From the NCBI GenBank assembly GCA_965116465.1, contig OZ220687.1:806001-870000 (forward strand): a stretch of 64,000 bases of DNA. Direction: 5' to 3'. The position numbers were made by a program, and so were the translations under genes. Under the pieces are notes generated by a model. It had not been told where the DNA came from. It saw only the letters and a program-made list of their open reading frames with translations, and searched no databases. The stretch is from VXNF01 sp965116465 (GTDB lineage: Bacteria > Actinomycetota > Acidimicrobiia > Acidimicrobiales > CATQHL01). Shown piece by piece: positions 26,916-34,650 of the stretch. Position 1 is the first letter of the stretch; each line of letters starts with the position of its first letter.

Positions 26916-27647
26916 TCAGGTGTCGCTGAGGGCGATGCGGAGGCGCTTGTTGGCCTTGCCCTTGGATTCGGTCTTGGTGACCTCGAAGCGGCCCACCTCG
27001 GCGGTGGAGGCCACGTGGGTGCCGCCGTCGGCCTGGCGGTCGAGGCCCACGATGTCCACCACCCGGATCTCGGTCACCGACTCGGGGATGAGGTTGACCT
27101 TGGTGCGGATCAGGTCGGCATCCGCCAGCGCGGCGGCCCGCGGCCAGACCGACACCTCCACCGGGCGATCGGCGGCAATCTCGGCGTTCACCAGCTCGGC
27201 CACCTCGGCGCCGAAGCCCTCCGGCAGCGGCCCGAACTCGAAGTCCATCCGCGCCCGCAGCGGCTCCATGTTCCCCCCGGTCACCGCCGCCCCCCACTGG
27301 TTCCAGATCACTCCGCACAGGATGTGCAGCGCCGTGTGCGTGCGCATCAGCGAATAGCGCCTCTCCCAGTCCAGCGTCCCCCGCACCGGAGTGCCCACCG
27401 CCGGCGCATCCCCGTCCAGCGTGTGCCACACCACCGGCCCATGCCCTCGCACATCCACGACCGCCGCCGACCCGCCGTCCCAGGCCAGCGCCCCCGTGTC
27501 GTGCGGCTGCCCACCCCCGGTCGCATAGAACGCCGTCGCATCCAGAGCCACCCGGCCACCGTCCTCCACCGCCACAACGCCGGCGTCGAACGCCCGGCAC
27601 TCGGCGTCGCGCAGATAGATCCGATCGGTCACGATCTCAGCGCTCAT
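26916..27647 (-). CDS. AlaX-type alanyl-tRNA editing protein
   Basis: 243 aa. It has the AlaRS editing-domain fold: a short beta-barrel with ATGGGQPHDTG, then HTALH (His104 and His108), and DGGTHVAS (residues 207-214) with His211. AlaX proteins hydrolyse Ser or Gly mischarged on tRNA-Ala. In most members the second zinc-ligand pair is Cys...His (CGGTH); here Asp207 occupies the Cys position. The start is the ATG at 27647; a longer upstream reading crosses a hairpin repeat and is rejected. Confidence 0.85.
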   Translation of the reverse strand: MSAEIVTDRIYLRDAECRAFDAGVVAVEDGGRVALDATAFYATGGGQPHDTGALAWDGGSAAVVDVRGHGPVVWHTLDGDAPAVGTPVRGTLDWERRYSLMRTHTALHILCGVIWNQWGAAVTGGNMEPLRARMDFEFGPLPEGFGAEVAELVNAEIAADRPVEVSVWPRAAALADADLIRTKVNLIPESVTEIRVVDIVGLDRQADGGTHVASTAEVGRFEVTKTESKGKANKRLRIALSDT

Positions 27648-27686
27648 GGCCCCCAAGTCTGGCCCGCCAACTGCACCGCAGCGACC

Positions 27687-27776
27687 CGGTAGGATGGCGA
27701 CCTTCCTCCCCGCCTTCCCGGCCAGCCGGGAATGGCGGGGCTTATCGTTTCGGCGAGAAGCCTCGCCCCGGGTGCC
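27687..27776. repeat. Hairpin repeat, copy A (REP/IS605-end-like)
   Basis: About 90 bp, repeated at 53653-53741. The core folds as two nested perfect stems: CCCCGCC with GGCGGGG outside, and CCCGGC with GCCGGG inside a short loop. The TTCCTCCCCGCC...GGAATGGCGGGG layout resembles the terminal hairpins of IS200/IS605 elements and REPs derived from them, but no tnpA or tnpB gene is present. Confidence 0.6.
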
Positions 27777-27796
27777 CGCAAGCTCTGTCGGCACCG

Positions 27797-27815
27797 TATG
27801 ATTGCATTGCAATCA
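27797..27815 (+). promoter_or_regulatory. Operator/promoter of the FitAB-type toxin-antitoxin pair
   Basis: TGATTGCATTGCAATCA (27799-27815) has perfect 8-bp inverted arms around one central base. A -10-like TATGAT (27797-27802) overlaps its left arm. Ribbon-helix-helix antitoxins of this class bind such palindromes to repress their own operon. The antitoxin start is 42 nt downstream. Confidence 0.6.
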
Positions 27816-27856
27816 CTCCTGGGATCTTGAGTCGGCAGGCGAAGGAAGGTGCGGCT

Positions 27857-28099
27857 GTGGCAAGCATCACGATCCGCAATCTGGACGACGAGGTGAAGGC
27901 GCGACTCCGGGTGCGTGCGGCGGGTCGCGGCCACTCGATGGAGGAGGAGGCGCGCCAAATCCTCCGCGAGGCGGTGGAGCGCCAAGCGGGCCCGACGAAT
28001 CTCGCGGCGGCGATACGTGGTCGTTTCGAGCCCCTCGGAGGGGTGGAACTGGAGTTACCGCCCCGGGAGCGGATGCGAGAGCCGCCCCGCCTCGACTGA
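27857..28099 (+). CDS. FitA-like ribbon-helix-helix antitoxin (VapB family)
   Basis: 80 aa from the GTG at 27857, which follows AAGGAAGG. ASITIRNLDDEVKARLRVRA is the RHH DNA-binding strand and helix typical of FitA; GHSMEEEARQILREAV is helix 2. The C-terminal tail (GVELELPPRERMREPPR) would insert into the toxin active site. Nine bases separate its stop from the toxin. Confidence 0.88.
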   Translation: MASITIRNLDDEVKARLRVRAAGRGHSMEEEARQILREAVERQAGPTNLAAAIRGRFEPLGGVELELPPRERMREPPRLD

Positions 28100-28108
28100 G
28101 GTCGCGCC

Positions 28109-28531
28109 ATGATCGTGCTCGACACCAACGTCGTTTCCGAACTGATGCGGCCGGCTCCTGCCCCGGAAGTCGAGGCGTGGGTGAGCCGCCGTGCGGCCGC
28201 GACGCTGTTCTTCTCGGCGGTGGGCGAAGCAGAACTGCGCTATGGCGTCGCGATCATGCCGGCGGGCCGGCGCCGCAGCGCCGTCGAGGCGGCGATCGAA
28301 ACGATGCTCCGTGAGGATTTCGCCGGTCGCGTCCTGCCGTTCGACAGCGATGCGGCTCGTGGGTATGCGGCGATCGCCGCGGATCGCCGTGCCGCCGGTC
28401 ACCCGATCGCCCTGGCGGACGCTCAGATTGCAGCCATAGCCCGATCCCGCGGCATGGCGGTGGCGACGCGCAACACCGGGGACTACACCGACGTGGGCGT
28501 CGACCTCCTCGACCCGTGGACGGACGATTGA
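28109..28531 (+). CDS. FitB/VapC-like PIN-domain toxin
   Basis: 140 aa. PIN catalytic acids are in place: Asp5 (IVLDTNVVSELM), the Glu of VGEAELRYGV, the Asp of ALADAQIAA and the Asp of TRNTGDY. LMRPAP and RYGVAIMPAGRRR are FitB-specific features. It is a probable Mg-dependent endoribonuclease held inactive by the upstream antitoxin. No disruption is seen. Confidence 0.9.
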   Translation: MIVLDTNVVSELMRPAPAPEVEAWVSRRAAATLFFSAVGEAELRYGVAIMPAGRRRSAVEAAIETMLREDFAGRVLPFDSDAARGYAAIAADRRAAGHPIALADAQIAAIARSRGMAVATRNTGDYTDVGVDLLDPWTDD

Positions 28532-28566
28532 GCGACGTCCCCCCACATTGAACTCCGGCCGCGCCG

Positions 28567-28965
28567 CTATGCAGGTCTTGGAGCCGGGGTCACGATCTGG
28601 ATCAGATTCCCGCAGGTGTCATCAAAGATCGCCATGACGACGGTGCCGACATCGGTGGGCGGCTGAGCGAACTCGACGCCGGCAGCAAGCAGCCGCGCGT
28701 GCTCGGCATGAACGTCGTCAACGGTGAACTGTGCAGATGGGATCCCGTCGGCGGTGAGAGCGTCGCGGGATGCCCTGGCGGCCGGGTGCGCTGCGGGCTC
28801 GAGCAGCAGTTCCGGCCCGTCAGGCTGCTCCGGGGAGACCACGGTGAGCCACGAATACTCCCCGACGGGTACGTCGTGATGCTTGCGGAATCCGAGGACC
28901 TCGGTGTAGAAGGCGAGGGCCTTGGCCTGGTCGTTGACGATGACGTTGGTCAATGTGATCCGCAT
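28567..28965 (-). CDS. VOC superfamily (glyoxalase/bleomycin resistance-like) protein
   Basis: 132 aa with two beta-alpha-beta-beta-beta repeats: ITLTNVIVNDQAKALAFYTEVLGF and SAQFTVDDVHAEHARLLAAGVEF, ending in FDDTCGNLIQIV. Metal ligands and substrate are not clear. GAAAGGTGG upstream supports the ATG at 28965. Confidence 0.82.
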   Translation of the reverse strand: MRITLTNVIVNDQAKALAFYTEVLGFRKHHDVPVGEYSWLTVVSPEQPDGPELLLEPAAHPAARASRDALTADGIPSAQFTVDDVHAEHARLLAAGVEFAQPPTDVGTVVMAIFDDTCGNLIQIVTPAPRPA

Positions 28966-29255
28966 CTGCGTCCACCTTTCGTCAGGGGGAACCCGCACCC
29001 TAGACCCCACCACGAGACGAACCCATCGCCCCACCCGAAGGCATGACGCCGGAGGAAGCGCTCCGAGCGATCCTCAGCCGATGTAGATCGACGACAGTTG
29101 CCCTACCCTGCCCTGCCTAGCCCTGCCACGCCCTGGCCTGGCGAGCCAAGCCGAGCAATTCCTTGCCGAGATCCGAGCGAACCCAGCGCTGACCTCGCCG
29201 CCGTAGCCCTTGCGCTGCGAGGCTCCCTCGACGCCCTCTCAGCTCGGCCGGATGT
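28966..29255. other. Gene-free gap with short CCCTGCC tandem repeats and a possible DUF6088 scrap
   Basis: 29099-29146 is a degenerate run of CCCTGCC/CCCTGG-like units. About 40 bases near 29170-29214 resemble the 3' end of the DUF6088 gene at 31230 (shared blocks such as ACCCAGC and CTGACC). No ORF with coding character is seen. Confidence 0.35.
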
Positions 29256-29534
29256 TCAGCCGGCGGCCGGCTCCGGGGTGAGCCAGGGCAGCTTGGCGTA
29301 TTTCTCCATCGAGAAGTCGGTCTCGAAGTAGATCGGGTGCGTGACGCGGATGGCGTCCTCGGAGTCGGCGCCGAGAAGCACTACCTCGATGTGCGGCCGG
29401 TCGGCGAACTCGCGCTCCCGCTCGTCATAGGCGTCGACGGCCTTCCTGCCGTCGCGGAACCGCTCCATGTTCACCAGTCGCCGCTCGGAGCGGTCGTACG
29501 TGAGAAGGAAGTGAATGGTCCTGCCTCTAGCCAT
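29256..29534 (-). CDS. Small partner of the RelA/SpoT-domain gene (unknown; candidate antitoxin)
   Basis: 92 aa, not recognised. Its ATG overlaps the TAG stop of the upstream RelA/SpoT-domain gene by eight bases, so the two are almost certainly co-translated. The protein is a compact alpha/beta sequence with RTIHFLLTYDRSERRLV at the start, a charged helix AVDAYDEREREFA, and VVLLGADSEDAIRVTHPIYF near the end. In toxSAS systems a small antitoxin sits beside an alarmone-synthetase toxin; here the order would be toxin first. Function is inferred from position only. Confidence 0.65.
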   Translation of the reverse strand: MARGRTIHFLLTYDRSERRLVNMERFRDGRKAVDAYDEREREFADRPHIEVVLLGADSEDAIRVTHPIYFETDFSMEKYAKLPWLTPEPAAG

Positions 29535-30282
29535 TGTCTCCACCTCGATGCCGTGTCAGGTCGCTTTGGATTCGATCCCATGCGGCCTTGTGCATCTCAG
29601 CGTAGTCAGGCCCGTACGCCTCGGCTATCGGCTGGCCGTCGTCGACCGACGCACACACACCGGACAGTCGACGAAGCCACTCGTGCACTACTTCGGGTCC
29701 GTCGCCGCTCTTGTAGTCGATGCCGGTGAGCACGACGAGTTCCTCCACGAGCTCCGCCCAACCATGCTGCATCTCCGTCCGGAGTTGCACCTCGATGCGG
29801 CGGCCGTCGTAGCGGGTCCAGATGTGCACCCCTCGATATCCCGACGAGCGCGGATTGGTGACGTAGTCGCGCACGGTGTCCTCGATCTCGTTGCGCTTCA
29901 AGCTGTTGTAGGTGAACCTCGCCAGCACGCGCGCGACCTCCGACTGTTTCGAGAACACAGCGCGGCAGCCACCGATGTCCTGCATGCTCGACAGCTTCAT
30001 CGTCGGGAGCCGTCTGAGTTTGTCGATGATCGTCGGGGTCCGCTTCAGACGCTGGCCGAACTCGACAGCGTGCAGACCCTCCGTGTCCACGCACGACCGC
30101 AGGCCCATCCGGGCCTTCCGCAGCGGATCGCGGTGTACGGACCGGAATGCCTTTACGACGGCGATCTCAGCGGCGAGTTCGTCACCCGATAGCGCAGGGC
30201 CGTCCCCGACCAGGTCGCGCCGCAGGGCCCGACCCGCCCGGTCGATGCGCCCCTTGGAGTACGGCAGGTCGTCTGGCACCAC
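29527..30282 (-). CDS. RelA/SpoT nucleotidyltransferase-domain protein (candidate toxSAS)
   Basis: 251 aa without HD hydrolase, TGS or ACT domains. Synthetase motifs are visible: a basic helix KRTPTIIDKLRRLP, QDIGGCRAVF (Asp102), DYVTNPRSSGYRGVH (Tyr149, His153) and EVQLRTEMQHGWAELVE (Glu164, Arg168). Such single-domain synthetases make (p)ppGpp or ppApp, or pyrophosphorylate tRNA in toxSAS toxins. Two consecutive GTGs open the gene; the second (30279) lies six nt from TAGGTT, a leaderless arrangement. The overlapping downstream gene is the possible neutralising partner. Confidence 0.8.
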   Translation of the reverse strand: MVPDDLPYSKGRIDRAGRALRRDLVGDGPALSGDELAAEIAVVKAFRSVHRDPLRKARMGLRSCVDTEGLHAVEFGQRLKRTPTIIDKLRRLPTMKLSSMQDIGGCRAVFSKQSEVARVLARFTYNSLKRNEIEDTVRDYVTNPRSSGYRGVHIWTRYDGRRIEVQLRTEMQHGWAELVEELVVLTGIDYKSGDGPEVVHEWLRRLSGVCASVDDGQPIAEAYGPDYAEMHKAAWDRIQSDLTRHRGGDNG

Positions 30283-30315
30283 TGCAACCTATCGGCGCAA
30301 CGGCGACCGGTACCG

Positions 30316-30908
30316 TGGCCCGCGACACGACAATGACAATCGGTGGGCTCGGCGCCCAGCAGCGGGAGGGGGTCGCGTATGCAGCTTCACGGCCCCACGT
30401 CAGCCGGCCTCATGTACTGCGACAGCGGCGGGGACGGGCCGGTGGTGGTGTTGCTGCACCACCCTGTCCCTGCCGGCGATCGCCACCCTCCTCGCCGAGT
30501 TCCTCACCGAACTGGACCTGCAGCGGGTCACGCTGGTCTGCAACGACCCCCTAACTCTTCGGCGCCCTGTCCAAACAGCGGGTCCCCGAGGACCTGTTCG
30601 GCGCCTGGATCGGTCCGCTGCGCCGCAACCCCAAGATCCGCCGCGACCTCACCAAGTACCTCCGCACCGTCCCCAAACCCCACCAGCTGCTCGCCTGGGC
30701 CGACCAGCAGCGCAGCTTCGGCGGCCCGGTCCTCATCATCTGGGCACGAGACGACAAGCTCATGCCCCCCACCCACGCCGAACGCCTCGCCGACCACTTC
30801 GGCAACACCCAACTCGTCTGGATCGACGACAGCTACACCCTGATCCCGATCGACCAGCCGGCGGTGCTGACCGAACACCTCCACACCTTCCTCGCCACAC
30901 ACACGTGA
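30316..30908 (+). pseudogene. Hydrolase-family copy 1: both ends kept, interior deleted
   Basis: A conserved upstream box (about 30316-30330) lies 63 nt before the ATG at 30379. The reading then matches the intact hydrolase at 52696: MQLHGPTSAGLMYCDSGGDGP, then a jump of about 150 bases, a short middle piece (LAEFLTELDLQRVTLVCND), another jump, and the complete C-terminal third ending in the same stop region at 30908. The two deletions break the frame. Confidence 0.85.
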
Positions 30909-30944
30909 CGGCGACGGTTCCCGGGGCGCTCGACTACGTGTCCT

Positions 30945-31095
30945 TCTTCTTCGGCCATTTCGCCGACGGCGGCCACGAGTACCTGGCCCCGACGTGGCTA
31001 CTCGATCCCCACCAGGTCCAGGACAAGGCGCCTCGACGGTCGCGCCGCAAGCTTCGCCCGTGCAACCGCCGGGACTTCGACGTGATCCTCGGTTC
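30945..31095 (+). pseudogene. NucS-like endonuclease family, internal fragment
   Basis: About 150 bases match the middle of the NucS-like gene at 33719, from the FFGHFADGGHEYLAPTWLLDPHQV region to FDVILG. Both flanks are missing. 31096-31229 is otherwise empty except for the DUF6088 promoter. Confidence 0.75.
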
Positions 31096-31229
31096 GGACT
31101 CAACACGGAGATCAGCTAGCTGGAGCGACGCGCAGCTCAACCGCGGAGAACCACGAAAGGTGAAAGCGCGCGGTCGCTAGCGCCAGAGCCGCCGGCAATT
31201 GTGACAGGAATTCGTTACAGTTTCCTGGC

Positions 31230-31844
31230 ATGAGAGGCTCGATTGCCGAACGAGTTGCCAGTCACATTGCGGCGTTGTCGGAGCGCTCGTTTGTGACCGT
31301 TCGCGATGTGGACGGATCGCGCAGCGCCGTCGAGTCAGCGTTCTCGCGTATGGCCGCCGACGGCGACATCTTGCGTATCCGCAAGGGCCTCTACTGGAAG
31401 GGGGCGACAACGTCGTTAGGTGTGTCACCACCCAGGGTCGAAGAGGTTGCCCTCCAACTCGGTGGGCCGGGCTCCGGGCCGGCGGGAGTCGCGGCTGCAC
31501 ACTGGTTGGGCCTCACGACGCAGGTGCCGGCGACGTATCTCGCTGCTGTGCCTGCCCGGGTACCAGCACCCTGGCAGGGGGTCCGTTTCACACGGCGCCC
31601 GATCGATCGGCTGATCCATTTGCTGACCCCATCGGAGGTGGCAGTGCTGGAGGTCTTGCGCGCCGGTCCCGCAGTCGTTGAGACGGCCTGGGAGGAGCTT
31701 CCCGGGGTGATCGCCCGACTCGCTGCTTCGCGCACAGTACGCCTTGAGGCGCTGGATGAAGCGGTTGCTACCGAACCTCACCGGCAGGCCCGCGCACGCT
31801 GGTCCGAAATGCGAGCTCACCCAGCACTGACCCCGTCGCCGTGA
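31230..31844 (+). CDS. DUF6088 / AbiEi-like winged-helix regulator
   Basis: 204 aa. The N-terminal winged-helix (ERVASHIAALSERSFVTVRDV then SRMAADGDILRIRKGLYWKG) is the type IV antitoxin AbiEi-like DNA-binding domain. The rest resembles DUF6088 (GPGSGPAGVAAAHWLGLTT). AbiEi normally precedes an AbiEii nucleotidyltransferase toxin; none follows here. TACAGT sits eight nt before the ATG, with an AGGAA/TTCCT inverted repeat around it. Two more copies lie at 56930 and 63619. Confidence 0.75.
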   Translation: MRGSIAERVASHIAALSERSFVTVRDVDGSRSAVESAFSRMAADGDILRIRKGLYWKGATTSLGVSPPRVEEVALQLGGPGSGPAGVAAAHWLGLTTQVPATYLAAVPARVPAPWQGVRFTRRPIDRLIHLLTPSEVAVLEVLRAGPAVVETAWEELPGVIARLAASRTVRLEALDEAVATEPHRQARARWSEMRAHPALTPSP

Positions 31845-31908
31845 CCCTTGTCATCGATGATGTGTCAGTACTACAACGACGCGAGCAGACGGAGCGACCG
31901 GTGCCGAC

Positions 31909-32124
31909 CTCTCTATTCGCGTTCTATTCGAGGGGAGCACCTCGGCCCGCTAACCCCTTCTGAACTGCGGTTTCACGTCGCGAACTCTCTCCGAACTCTC
32001 AATTCCCTCTCTATTCGTGTTCTATTCGAGGGGGGTGCCTTGGCACACGGACGCCCCTGAACTGCGGTTTCGCGTCGCGAGCTGGCTCCGGTCTCTCTAT
32101 TCGCTCTCAATTCGAAGGGGGTGT
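31909..32124. repeat. ATTCG-type repeat array, left (three units)
   Basis: Three units begin near 31909, 32007 and 32092. Each core has CTATTCG, about four bases, then CTATTCG or CAATTCG, then AGGGGGG or a close variant. Between cores a second conserved element, GAACTGCGGTTTC with CGTCGCGA, recurs, so the true period is about 85-98 bp. The array lies directly at the 3' end of the AlbA_2 gene, whose last codons read through unit three. Confidence 0.75.
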
Positions 32125-33519
32125 GCCATCACTGAGAAGCCATTGCGCGCCCCTACCGTGGCCCTCAACGCGCACGAGGCCGAGGTCGCGCAAACGCATC
32201 AGCATCTCGCGCATCGTCGCAGCACTCGCACCCACGGCGGCGGCGAGCTGGCCTCGCGCGGCCGGGCTGTCCGCTAGCACCGCTAGGACGGTCGCCTCCC
32301 GCTCGCTGACCTCAATGCTCAACCCGTCCGGTGCCAACCAGTGCCCACGCCTCGGAACGCTGCAAGTCACCGACGTGCTGTCAGCAGTGAAGACCGGGCG
32401 ACCGAGCCCAGACTCGGCGCACATTCGAGCCATGCGCAATGTTCCCGACCCCAGTTGCTCAACGATGCCGCGCCGGTACAGGCATCCCACCACGTTGGGA
32501 TTCCATGGATGAGAGCCATGGGGCACGTACAGATCGGCGGGCGTGAGCCCGAAGTGGAGCCGGCCCGGCGACCACACCTCCAGCCGATCCGAGAAGATCC
32601 GCACCTGGACCCGCCCTGCGACGGCGTAATCGCGGTGCCCGAAGCTGTTGGCGAGCGCTTCGCGCACGACCGCCAGCGGGATCTCTGAGCCCGTCTCCGC
32701 TTGGAGTCCGCCCGTGATTCGCACCGGGCGGTGAAGGTGTCCTTCGCAGAACGACATCGCCCGGCGCAACGAGACGAACGCATTGCCTTCCACGAGATCG
32801 TCATCACGGAACTCCTCGCCGAGATCTGTGCCGGTCACCGCCACGAGCCGGCAACCCAGAGTCGGGTACTCGCCGGCGAATGCATCAGACCGGCCAAAGA
32901 GGGCAATGGCACCTCGATTCGGCTTGCCGTCGACATCGAGAAGATTCAGCCCTCGCAGAACGTCCGCCACCGAGGCGTTGGCCTCGAACCTGGCGCGCCC
33001 CGCGGCGACCGCTTCGTTGCGGAATGCGTACACCTCGTCGTCATCGATAGCGCTGAGATCGCGTCGTGAACTCTCGACCTCCCAGCGCTGCCAGCTATGA
33101 GCACGCTCAACCACCAGCGACACCTGGGTCTCGTCGGGCATGCCGACCGTCGACGCGCCTGAGCGCACGTAGTAGTGCCCCTTGTGGGAGTACGGCTTGT
33201 TGTTGCCAGCAGGAACGGTGACAACGAGTACCTCTCGCTGAGGACTGGTCGGCAGAGGGACACGTTCGATCGACGGCGGATGCGACGGGTGAATGTCCTG
33301 GCATTCCTGCGTTATGTCCTGCAGTGTCTTCTGACCCACATGCTGGCCCGTCACGCGACCACCAGGCTGCACTCCGAACAGCACCCGTCCACCCTGGCCG
33401 TTCAGCATGGCCGACAGGGTCCGCGCCGCCTCGGTCCGCTGGCCTGTTGTGGCCTTGAACTCGATCGTCTCGGATTCACCCTCCTCCGCCAAGCGAGCCA
33501 CCTCGTCGAATGTCGTCAT
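32107..33519 (-). CDS. AlbA_2-domain ATP-binding regulator (Schlafen-AlbA_2 + HATPase + winged helix)
   Basis: 470 aa. Residues ~13-130 are an AlbA_2 domain (ESETIEFKATTG, NGQGGRVLFGV, YYVRSGASTVGMPDE). Residues ~270-375 are a HATPase_c_4-like domain (PLAVVREALANSFGHRDYAVAG, SDRLEVWSPGRL). The C-terminus (~405-465) is a winged helix (SPAARGQLAAAVGASAATMREML). These proteins are often transcription regulators or defence-associated. The last eight codons lie inside a repeat unit, so the natural C-terminus may have been replaced. ATTCG repeats lie on both sides. Confidence 0.82.
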   Translation of the reverse strand: MTTFDEVARLAEEGESETIEFKATTGQRTEAARTLSAMLNGQGGRVLFGVQPGGRVTGQHVGQKTLQDITQECQDIHPSHPPSIERVPLPTSPQREVLVVTVPAGNNKPYSHKGHYYVRSGASTVGMPDETQVSLVVERAHSWQRWEVESSRRDLSAIDDDEVYAFRNEAVAAGRARFEANASVADVLRGLNLLDVDGKPNRGAIALFGRSDAFAGEYPTLGCRLVAVTGTDLGEEFRDDDLVEGNAFVSLRRAMSFCEGHLHRPVRITGGLQAETGSEIPLAVVREALANSFGHRDYAVAGRVQVRIFSDRLEVWSPGRLHFGLTPADLYVPHGSHPWNPNVVGCLYRRGIVEQLGSGTLRMARMCAESGLGRPVFTADSTSVTCSVPRRGHWLAPDGLSIEVSEREATVLAVLADSPAARGQLAAAVGASAATMREMLMRLRDLGLVRVEGHGRGAQWLLSDGTPPSN

Positions 33520-33583
33520 CGCTTCAGTATCGCCGGGACAGAGCTACTGCGAGGCGGATAGCTCGCTCTCCGGTGCCAGACCG

Positions 33584-33712
33584 CTCTATTCGCGTTCTAT
33601 TCGAGGGGGGTTGCTGTCTCAGAGGAACCCCCTCGGAACTGCGATTTCACAGCCAGACCTGCCTTCTCGACTCCAATTCGCTCTCTATTGGCTTCCAATT
33701 CGAGGGGGGTGC
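33584..33712. repeat. ATTCG-type repeat array, right (two units)
   Basis: Cores at 33584-33612 and 33681-33712, about 98 bp apart, separated by the same GGAACTGCGATTTCAC-type element as in the left array. The array ends seven bases before the ATG of the NucS-like gene, so it may also serve as that gene's promoter region. Confidence 0.75.
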
Positions 33713-33718
33713 AAGGCG

Positions 33719-34415
33719 ATGGCCGTCGAGATGGCAATCTGGCGAATGACCGACGACGGACCGCACCCGTTGGTGTCGTCGCCGCTGGACTCCGAGCAGC
33801 GTCTCGAGGACATGCTCGCCGAGGATCCCGCCATGAGCGGAACCGATCTGCTCATCATCGGCAGGCAGGTACAGACCGGGTTCGGGGGAGTTATCGATCT
33901 CCTCGCGCTCGACACCGAGGGACGTGTCCATGTCGTCGAACTCAAGCGTGCCCGGACACCTCGGGACGTCGTCGCCCAGACGCTCGACTACGGGTCCTGG
34001 GTGAAGGATCTGAGCCTCTTCCGCCACTTCGCCGACGGCGGCCACGAGTACCTGGCCCGGACGTGGCTACTCGATCCCCACCAAGTCGAGGACAAGGCGG
34101 CTCGACCGTCGCGCCGCAAGCATCGCCCGTGCAACGGCCGGGACTTCGACGTGATCCTCGGTCGGGCCGAGCCGGGCGATCCCCGCTGGCCGATCGCCCA
34201 CAAGTACGGCTTCTTGAACGCCGGCGGCGGATCGTGGTACCGAAGCCGCTGCGCAACCTCGAACCGGGACATCGAGTGTTCGCCTATGTGAGCGGAGCCG
34301 GCTACGTGGGCATCGGCCGCATCACCGGCAAGGTGATCCCCGCACGCGACGCCCAAGTCGAAATCGAAAGCCGGCCTCAACCGCTCCTCGACCAGCCAAC
34401 CGTGAGCGCGGCGTG
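33719..34415 (+). pseudogene. NucS-like endonuclease, copy with one frameshift
   Basis: The N-terminal part (191 codons, to 34291) contains a PD-(D/E)XK core: GFGGVIDLLALDTEGRVHVV followed by ELKRARTPRDVV (catalytic Asp, Glu and Lys), as in NucS/EndoMS mismatch nucleases and DUF91 proteins. After GGGSWY near 34235 the match continues one frame back (KPLRNLEPGHRVFAYVSGAG...), consistent with loss of one base. The C-terminus is cut off near 34415, where the reverse-transcriptase leader region begins. Confidence 0.8.
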
Positions 34416-34540
34416 GTCTTCCGATGGCTCGACCGAGGATCCACGTCGTCGCCGCCACGTCTCAGACGTTCCGCAAGCGACCGGGACTGAGATCACCGCC
34501 CGGGATGACCTGTGGACATCGGATGCACTCGCCCGCGGGA

Positions 34541-34650
34541 TCTGTGGATCTCAACGGGATGTGCGAGCGAGAGCAGGTCGGAGTGTGTTTCGGCGCCCAG
34601 CCAAGGTACGGTCGGCCTAACTACAACGGTGCAACTTGAAAGGAGGAATT
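34541..34650 (+). other. Conserved noncoding segment upstream of reverse transcriptase copy 1
   Basis: This segment shares several blocks, in the same order and spacing, with 55291-55391 upstream of the second reverse transcriptase: TTCTGTGGATCT-like, AAGGTACGGTCGGCC-like, and ACTACAACGGTGCAACTTG followed by AGGAG. It may be a promoter plus leader, or encode a template RNA as in DRT2/DRT9 systems. No structure was computed. Confidence 0.45.

Noticed and set aside
31909..33712. ATTCG repeats as a CRISPR array
   Set aside because: Units are unevenly spaced (85-98 bp), the sequence between cores is itself conserved, a gene lies between the two groups, and no cas gene is present.
33719..34415. 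Programmed -1 frameshift in the NucS-like gene
   Set aside because: No slippery heptamer or following stem was noticed; a shared one-base deletion is the simpler reading, so it is listed as a pseudogene.
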